25,339 nt of DNA, taken from IMG/VR virus record IMGVR_UViG_3300037247_000349, positions 1-25,339 of that record, one strand, 5' to 3'. Position numbers and translations under genes: made by a program. Origin of the DNA: a virus. Under the pieces are notes generated by a model, which ran no database searches, was not told the DNA's origin, and was given only the letters and a program-made list of their open reading frames with translations. This document shows, piece after piece, positions 20,922 to 25,339 of the stretch (the stretch's first letter is position 1; each line of letters begins with the position of its first letter).

Positions 20922-22798
20922 TATGCAGTCTCCGAGACTAGGAAGGCATTGGGCTTGCGAACGTTCCAGAATTTGATGGCTTGGATATAACCGTTCCAGT
21001 AATCCAGCTCACCTATACGGAAGCCAATACTAAATGTGTCATAACCTATATCGGTTTGATAAGGCTGGTCGAATGTCTCATCATCCACATCTCCATCAAA
21101 CACCAAGGACTCGGTATTAACATCAAATGCCACTGCCATCTGATGAACGGTGTTAGCTACTTCTTCTGCCGCACTGTTCATAGATGGATTAGTGGTGTCT
21201 TGTTGAGAAACGTTCACCTCCCAATTGCTACCTGACCCACTCGCACGAAAATCGACCTTTGGTTCGTTAGAACCTTGTGCATTAGACGCAATTTCGAATA
21301 TTTTAGCAGATGTAGTATTGATAAACGGCCGACTGGCTGACACATACCAAGTCTGAGCAGCCACATTATGCCAGCTAACGTCCGTCGTGCTGCACACGTC
21401 CTTCGCGCGGGTGACGGTGGCGGACGTGGTGGGGATGTAGGAGGTGAGGAAGGCGCCGAGTTCGACCTGCATACCCCAGACGATAATAGACCCAATAGCT
21501 GCGGCGGTCTCTGTCTGAAGATCAGCATTCGCACCAATGGCAGGGAAAATGGTGAAGCCCAAAACGGTATTGCCGGTGGCATCGTTTGTGAATGTGCCAA
21601 AGAAACGCCAGTAGTCACCAAAATCTACAGCACCTACGTCACCAACTGTACCGGCGCCACTAAATTTATTTGAATTAGTGGCGCCGGATTGTGTGTCTAA
21701 AAAGAAATCGGTCCCCGTACTAGTTCCACCACTATATTCCAAGCGAATAGCTGGGAATCTAGTCGTCGGTGCAATGGCGTCTTTTAGTATATAAACAGAA
21801 AATGTATATGACTGGTTATCACTGACTACATAGCCTGATGTTGTATGAACCTCTCTAAACGCAACCGCACTGTCGTCCTCAATGGTATCTGCCGTAGTGT
21901 TGCCGTCTGGAGCAACAGTAGAATCAGCCGTTAAAACACAACCACCATTCGTCCATCCTGTCGCAGTAATTTGTTCGCTCTGTAAAGTGAGATTCGTCCG
22001 CTGCTCCTCCACCAGCAGCCCGAGCGCCGCGTTGCCGTTGGCCGGGTCGTGGTCGAAGCGGGGGTGGTCGTACAAAGGCTCGTCGCCGTCGTCCGTGCCG
22101 ATCCAGCGGCCGAGGGGCTCACCGGAGAGCTTGGCAGGGACGTTGACGCCTACGCCGGGGAGGAGACCCTTGACGATGCCGGGGCGGGATATGGTGACAG
22201 TGCCAGTAGCTGGAGCCGTACCACCAGCCCCAATTCGTAATGTAACATCCGTATCAGCCCCCATTGTGAAACCGACGGCGTACCATCCTGCGACACCACC
22301 CAAAGAAACCCAGTCGCTATGCGTAATATCTCCGTCCGTACCGTTTGAACCTACTGTTATTAAAATAACTTCATTTTCTGCTGTTATCGCACTTTCAGTT
22401 ATGTAAGCAAACGCGGTATATGTAGTTGAAGCGACAACAGTTACGGCGTTCTGTAGGGTTTGTCTTGTAGACGAGACAGAAAATACTCCCTGAGAATAAG
22501 AGCCAGGGTCTGTCCATACCACTGACCCCGTCTCTACCTGCCATACCCACCCACTTGGCAAATCTCCCGTCCGCGTCCCTAACTTTGAATTCTCAAGTTC
22601 ATTGTTCGGCGCGTACTGAAGCACCCCGCTCTCGTTCCACACCTTGCCGTTGGACGCGCGGGTGAAGGTGAGCGTGGGGCCTGTAATTTTAGCCTGGTCA
22701 ATGGTTGAGGCAGTAGTAAGAAGGAAATTTTGGCGAAGAGTTAATGATGGGTCACCGCCGCCCATCTCTGGAATCCCTATTCGGATTCCGATGAACAT
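20921..22798 (-). CDS. Multi-domain lectin-like fibre/spike protein
   Basis: A 625-aa protein made of modules. Residues 36-72 hold LTFTRASNGKVWNESGVLQY; 73-205 form a jelly-roll, carbohydrate-binding-like domain; 206-270 are a second conserved block with GLLPGVGVNVPAKLSGEPLG and NAALGLLVEEQRTNL; 271-445 form a second CBM-like domain (TGWTNGGCVL...SYTFSVYIL); 446-480 hold ELGAFLTSYIPTTSATVTRA; and 480-625 look like a LamG/concanavalin-type lectin domain ending YWNGYIQAIKFWNVRKP. Such proteins bind sugars on host cells or decorate heads. The conserved linkers are strongly GC-rich and the domains are not. Its place among head genes suggests a head fibre, but a tail-side role is possible. Start overlaps the upstream stop. 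Confidence 0.75.
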   Translation of the reverse strand: MFIGIRIGIPEMGGGDPSLTLRQNFLLTTASTIDQAKITGPTLTFTRASNGKVWNESGVLQYAPNNELENSKLGTRTGDLPSGWVWQVETGSVVWTDPGSYSQGVFSVSSTRQTLQNAVTVVASTTYTAFAYITESAITAENEVILITVGSNGTDGDITHSDWVSLGGVAGWYAVGFTMGADTDVTLRIGAGGTAPATGTVTISRPGIVKGLLPGVGVNVPAKLSGEPLGRWIGTDDGDEPLYDHPRFDHDPANGNAALGLLVEEQRTNLTLQSEQITATGWTNGGCVLTADSTVAPDGNTTADTIEDDSAVAFREVHTTSGYVVSDNQSYTFSVYILKDAIAPTTRFPAIRLEYSGGTSTGTDFFLDTQSGATNSNKFSGAGTVGDVGAVDFGDYWRFFGTFTNDATGNTVLGFTIFPAIGANADLQTETAAAIGSIIVWGMQVELGAFLTSYIPTTSATVTRAKDVCSTTDVSWHNVAAQTWYVSASRPFINTTSAKIFEIASNAQGSNEPKVDFRASGSGSNWEVNVSQQDTTNPSMNSAAEEVANTVHQMAVAFDVNTESLVFDGDVDDETFDQPYQTDIGYDTFSIGFRIGELDYWNGYIQAIKFWNVRKPNAFLVSETA

Positions 22799-23061
22799 TA
22801 AACTAATCCAACAAGATTTGTCGCTGTCGTAGAAGTCGAACGTAAACGTTTAACACGAAGGGGTAATACAGTCCCAGCAATAGCACCAAGAAAAGTTACA
22901 GCAACAGTGTCACCTTCTAGAATCACAGAGATGTTTCCACCTACACCAATATATAATCCTCGTGTTGTCGTAGTAAGATCATTACTATCATCTGGAGTTA
23001 AAGCAACAGCATTTAATGCTGGTGTGGTTAATCCTGATTCTGCAACAAAAGAGTCGGCCAT
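22798..23061 (-). CDS. Small conserved head-associated (spike-base-like) protein
   Basis: An 87-aa beta protein: MADSFVAESGLTTPALNAVA, LTPDDSNDLTTTTRGLYIGVGG, VILEGDTVAVTFLGAIAGTVLPLRVKRL and TTATNLVGL. The pattern 'ltpsD.tdL....RalyvG..Gdi.v.l.g....f..v.aG..lpvrv.rv..tgTtA..iv.l' is common in small phage proteins encoded next to capsid genes. It is thought to be a virion part; its exact site is not known to me. GGAG lies seven bases before the start. It directly follows the two hairpins after the decoration gene. Confidence 0.75.
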   Translation of the reverse strand: MADSFVAESGLTTPALNAVALTPDDSNDLTTTTRGLYIGVGGNISVILEGDTVAVTFLGAIAGTVLPLRVKRLRSTSTTATNLVGLV

Positions 23062-23074
23062 TTATGTCTCCATC

Positions 23075-23105
23075 AAAAATAAAGGGCAGTTTCAAGACAT
23101 GCCCT
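23075..23105 (-). terminator. Rho-independent-type terminator after the capsid/decoration genes
   Basis: On the minus strand AGGGCA (23105-23100) pairs with TGCCCT (23088-23083) across an 11-base loop, followed by TTATTTTT. This is a short stem with a good U-tract, so partial termination after the highly expressed capsid genes is likely, with readthrough into the rest of the late operon, since only about 13 bases separate it from the next start codon. Confidence 0.6.
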
Positions 23106-23113
23106 AGGTCTCA

Positions 23114-23131
23114 TCGGGCCTTCGGGTCCGA
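23114..23131. other. GC-rich stem with UUCG loop on the plus strand
   Basis: TCGGGCC-TTCG-GGTCCGA on the plus strand is a seven-pair stem (one G-U pair) closed by the very stable C(UUCG)G tetraloop. On the minus (coding) strand the loop is CGAA and the same position becomes an A-C mismatch. It begins at the stop codon of the decoration gene and precedes the terminator hairpin. It may protect the 3' end of the capsid messenger or slow the polymerase. Confidence 0.55.
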
Positions 23132-23617
23132 TTAGTCAGCAGGTAGAGTATCACTACCACCAAACACAAGGATACCAGCGTAATCTAATGTATTGGTAGC
23201 GGTAGAGGTCATAGATGGAGTGACTTGGATTCTAATATACCGTTTTGCGGTAGATATATCAAGGTCGTACTCCAGCTCACTTACAGTAGTAAACGCTGCT
23301 GTGGAATCAGTAGCACCTAAAGTAAGAGTGTTGACTGTGCTTCCGTCTTTATCATCAAAATCAGCGAAAGCAGTAGATACGGTTGTTGCACTATCCTGGG
23401 CATTAGAAATAACAGTACCTTCAACACCAGTTGTAAGGTTAGGGTATACAGGGATAATTACCTTAGCACTAAAGTAAAGTTCCCCAAGACCTAACCTGTC
23501 GATAACGGTACCATTAACCTGAGTACCATCAGTACCCGCACCAGCGGTAACGATGACAGGGTTGAGGCAAGCTTCGCCTTTGATGAGTGCCCCGATATCA
23601 TGAGATCTAAACGTCAT
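23132..23617 (-). CDS. Probable head decoration / capsid-associated protein
   Basis: A 161-aa beta-rich protein directly after the major capsid gene, the usual place for a decoration protein. It reads MTFRSHDIGALIKGEACLNP, then LGELYFSAKVIIPVYPNL, GTVISNAQDSATTV, and a C-terminal LDYAGILVFGGSDTLPAD. No catalytic motif, signal or membrane helix. AGAGGTGA lies nine bases before the start, a strong ribosome site fitting high expression, and two hairpins follow the stop. The sequence is compatible with a jelly-roll-like capsid-bound protein, but the family was not recognised by name. Confidence 0.65.
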   Translation of the reverse strand: MTFRSHDIGALIKGEACLNPVIVTAGAGTDGTQVNGTVIDRLGLGELYFSAKVIIPVYPNLTTGVEGTVISNAQDSATTVSTAFADFDDKDGSTVNTLTLGATDSTAAFTTVSELEYDLDISTAKRYIRIQVTPSMTSTATNTLDYAGILVFGGSDTLPAD

Positions 23618-23639
23618 TTCAATTCACCTCTATGATCTA

Positions 23640-24884
23640 TTAGGCGCCCCAGGTAACATTACTAATTAACGCGACACTTTCCTCATGGCGCATTGCAAAG
23701 TCATGCCTGGAGATGGCTCTCACCAATGTTTCGTCTCGCGCGAACGCAGACACAAGAGTACTACCGTCGAGATAAGAAGCAGACGAATCCACCTGAATCT
23801 CAAGAGTAGAAGCTTCACCGATAATCGCATCAATCATATCGACGAAGTAAACCTCAGTCTCGGTCCCAGCACCCAGGTTACGAGGAATGTTTGTGCTGAC
23901 GAACACAGGCCACCCATAAAGCATTGGTGACGGACCTCTGATCTCTGGGAAGATCAAGTTACCATTTGCATCACGTAGGTTGAACAAATGGTTCTTCGAA
24001 CGTGGATGCATAAACCACACAGGTCTAAGCAACCTAACATCGTTATTTTCAAGGGCGTTAATAAGAACCTTGAAATCAGTCTCGATGTTCGTTGCAGTAG
24101 TACCAGCAGATGTGAGGATATTAGCAGCGAGTGCCCAGTTACGAATACCCTTAGGAGTCTCAGACAATCCATTATCACGCAAGAAAGCCTGGTCTTCTCT
24201 AGTAGCGATACTAGCTACCAAGTCATCACGGATGAACTCATCAGCATTTGGTCCAGACGTGAAACTAAGAAGTTCGTTACTGACAGGGACGATAGCGGCG
24301 AGCTTCTTCGCCGTCAAGCGAATCTGACCACCAGCTGGTTCTGTACTGGTGATAGCAACACTTTCACCAACATACGAAGTACCAGCAGTCGCAGTCTGCT
24401 TTCTAATGGTCAGCGATCCTGTAGGCATTGGAAGAATTCTAGGATTCGCTGCACGGACAATCGAGAAGGCTCTAAGTAGTTCAATAATCTCGGGGATAAA
24501 ATCCTCGGGGATCATAAAACCACCGGCGGTGAAATCACCAGCCTGCATAACCTTATTAAAATCAAGCTTGTCTGCAATTTTGTCACCGAGATCATCATTC
24601 CAAGCCTTCTTAGCGAAGAACTTAGCTTTTTCGAGATCACCCTGACCAAAAGCAAGAGCACGGACAAAACGAGCGGCACCAATACCCTTATTAGGGGAAG
24701 CGGTATCACGCACCTTTTGTTTTTCGGCAGCAGTCGCAGCCTGTTGGATCTGATCCATCCAGTTAGTCTGCTGCTTCTTCAGAGGCTCAAGGGCTTCTAC
24801 AACTTGGTCTTGAACCACGTCGCGAATCATGTCCTTGAGTTCGTCCTTGGTAAGAGTCTTCTTCTTACCTTCTTCACTATCCAT
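23640..24884 (-). CDS. Major capsid protein (HK97 fold)
   Basis: A 414-aa capsid protein. Residues about 12-60 are a charged coiled coil (the delta/scaffold domain of HK97-type capsids), followed by a linker and the shell domain with GGFMIPEDFIPEIIELLRAFS (from 121), PTGSLTIRK, SYVGESVAITSTEP, VPVSNELL, REDQAFLRDNG, a WFMHPRSKNHLFNLRDANG loop, PMLYGWPVFVSTNIP, and a C-terminal LVRAISRHDFAMRHEESVALI. These are the classical blocks of the phage major capsid family. The delta domain is probably cut off by a protease encoded outside the window. AGGA lies nine bases before the start. Codons are more selective and GC-richer than the tape measure, as expected for an abundant protein. Confidence 0.97.
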   Translation of the reverse strand: MDSEEGKKKTLTKDELKDMIRDVVQDQVVEALEPLKKQQTNWMDQIQQAATAAEKQKVRDTASPNKGIGAARFVRALAFGQGDLEKAKFFAKKAWNDDLGDKIADKLDFNKVMQAGDFTAGGFMIPEDFIPEIIELLRAFSIVRAANPRILPMPTGSLTIRKQTATAGTSYVGESVAITSTEPAGGQIRLTAKKLAAIVPVSNELLSFTSGPNADEFIRDDLVASIATREDQAFLRDNGLSETPKGIRNWALAANILTSAGTTATNIETDFKVLINALENNDVRLLRPVWFMHPRSKNHLFNLRDANGNLIFPEIRGPSPMLYGWPVFVSTNIPRNLGAGTETEVYFVDMIDAIIGEASTLEIQVDSSASYLDGSTLVSAFARDETLVRAISRHDFAMRHEESVALISNVTWGA

Positions 24885-24898
24885 TTAAATAATCCTAA

Positions 24899-24915
24899 TC
24901 TAAGAGCAAAGCTCT
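24899..24915 (-). other. Small stem-loop between capsid and upstream gene
   Basis: In the 34-base gap the minus strand reads AGAGC-TTT-GCTCT, a five-pair stem with a three-base loop, followed by a mixed AT stretch rather than a clean U-run. It may be a processing or stability element before the capsid messenger. Weak as a terminator. Confidence 0.3.
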
Positions 24916-24918
24916 GGA

Positions 24919-25339
24919 TTATTTATCGTCAACGATACCACGAATCTTATTCAATTCTGATTTGACCACATCTTGAAGAATCTCAGCTAAAGACTCTTTA
25001 ACAACTTCACTAAAGAGATCTTTATCAATTGAGCCTTCAGGTACAGTCTCCTCGGTTTCGTCGACTTCATCAACTACAATCTCAATAACTTCCTCATCTA
25101 TATCTTGGTTACTGCCTTTATCTTCGCTTTTTTCTACAGTAAGCTCATTCTTTTCTTCTTGCAACTCTTTATTCTTTATACTCAATTCACCAGTCATCTC
25201 AATATCAAATTCCGGAAATACCATATCGACGTGGACAGTTGTTAATTTACCAACGTGAGCTTCGATCGTAAAACCAACGATATTTTCAATTACATCACCA
25301 GTCTCATCATCAATACAAAGTACTTTGTAAGGATTAGAG
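24919..25339 (-). CDS. Protein upstream of capsid gene, C-terminal part
   Basis: The frame is open to the right edge, so the N-terminus is missing; the ATG at 25224 is probably internal. The visible part has a beta stretch (NPYKVLCIDDETGDVIENI, GFTIEAHVGKLTTVHVDMVF, then PEFDIEMTG), a pattern I associate with small beta proteins of phage head regions, then about 60 residues of highly acidic low-complexity sequence (EEVIEIVVDEVDETEETV) and a final amphipathic helix (DLFSEVVKESLAEILQDVV). The position before the capsid gene is that of a protease, scaffold or connector accessory; I see no protease motif. The acidic helix-rich tail would suit a scaffold-like role, but this is only inference. Confidence 0.7.
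   Translation of the reverse strand, partial: SNPYKVLCIDDETGDVIENIVGFTIEAHVGKLTTVHVDMVFPEFDIEMTGELSIKNKELQEEKNELTVEKSEDKGSNQDIDEEVIEIVVDEVDETEETVPEGSIDKDLFSEVVKESLAEILQDVVKSELNKIRGIVDDK

Noticed and set aside
21214-21621. Alternative minus-strand frame inside the fibre gene
   Set aside because: Pro/Arg-rich out-of-phase reading of the fibre's seam and domain; no ribosome site.
23114-23131. UUCG hairpin as a plus-strand terminator of a plus-strand gene
   Set aside because: No U-run follows on the plus strand and no plus-strand gene precedes it; kept only as an unexplained stem.
1-25339. Diversity-generating retroelement, CRISPR array, tRNA, insertion sequence or attachment site
   Set aside because: No reverse transcriptase, no template/variable repeat pair, no regularly spaced repeats, no cloverleaf or transposase was seen by eye; a tool-based scan was not possible.

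Overview
This is a stretch of the late (virion) region of a long-tailed, siphovirus-type bacteriophage or prophage. Every gene I can support lies on the minus strand, so transcription and gene order run from right (25339) to left (1). The tail-tip genes follow the order and families of the alphaproteobacterial gene-transfer-agent (GTA) type tail: tape measure, DUF2460, DUF2163, NlpC/P60 peptidase, large Phage-tail_3 hub. An alphaproteobacterial or similar Gram-negative host is therefore likely, but this is inferred from tail type only. The backbone is AT-rich (one tape-measure line, 6361-6420, counts 17/60 G+C). It contains sharply GC-rich islands (for example 42/60 at 17461-17520 and 20521-20580, 44/60 at 22081-22140), so the module is mosaic.

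Head part (25339 to about 16148): the C-terminal part of a protein just upstream of the capsid gene, the HK97-fold major capsid protein, a probable decoration protein followed by two hairpins, a small conserved head-associated protein, a 625-aa lectin-like fibre/spike protein built of adhesion domains joined by GC-rich seams, a GC-rich gene of unknown function, a 54-aa holin-like protein, an unknown 122-aa protein, a Rossmann-like protein that resembles GT42 sialyltransferases in layout, a small head-associated protein, a GC-rich 441-444 aa structural protein, a 57-aa repeat protein, an Ig-like/BppU-N-like protein and the gp6-like head-tail connector.

Inserted between two conserved connector genes (gp6-like at 16148-16816 and head closure at 11977-12309) is a sugar cassette of about 3.8 kb: a NeuB-type nonulosonate synthase, a 31-aa SLOG/DUF2493-like mini-gene, a two-helix membrane protein, a SAM methyltransferase, a NeuA-type CMP-nonulosonate synthetase and a polysaccharide pyruvyl transferase. 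Tight spacing and overlaps show that it is read as part of the late operon. Together with the GT42-like protein at 18987-19796 it could make, activate, transfer and modify a sialic-acid-like sugar, to decorate the virion or alter the host surface. This is the most unusual feature of the window.

Tail part (12309 to 1): head closure, a 44-aa membrane peptide, a gp10-like protein, the tail terminator, an M15-type peptidoglycan peptidase, two tandem paralogous tail-tube proteins, two tail-assembly chaperone frames joined by a textbook A AAA AAC -1 slippery site, a 1250-aa tape measure, and the DUF2460/DUF2163/NlpC-P60/hub tip genes. The hub gene runs off the left edge and carries a beta-propeller-like insertion. 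It starts at a TTG directly after, and in phase with, the TAG stop of the NlpC/P60 gene. I see no tRNA, CRISPR array, insertion sequence, integrase, or plus-strand gene.
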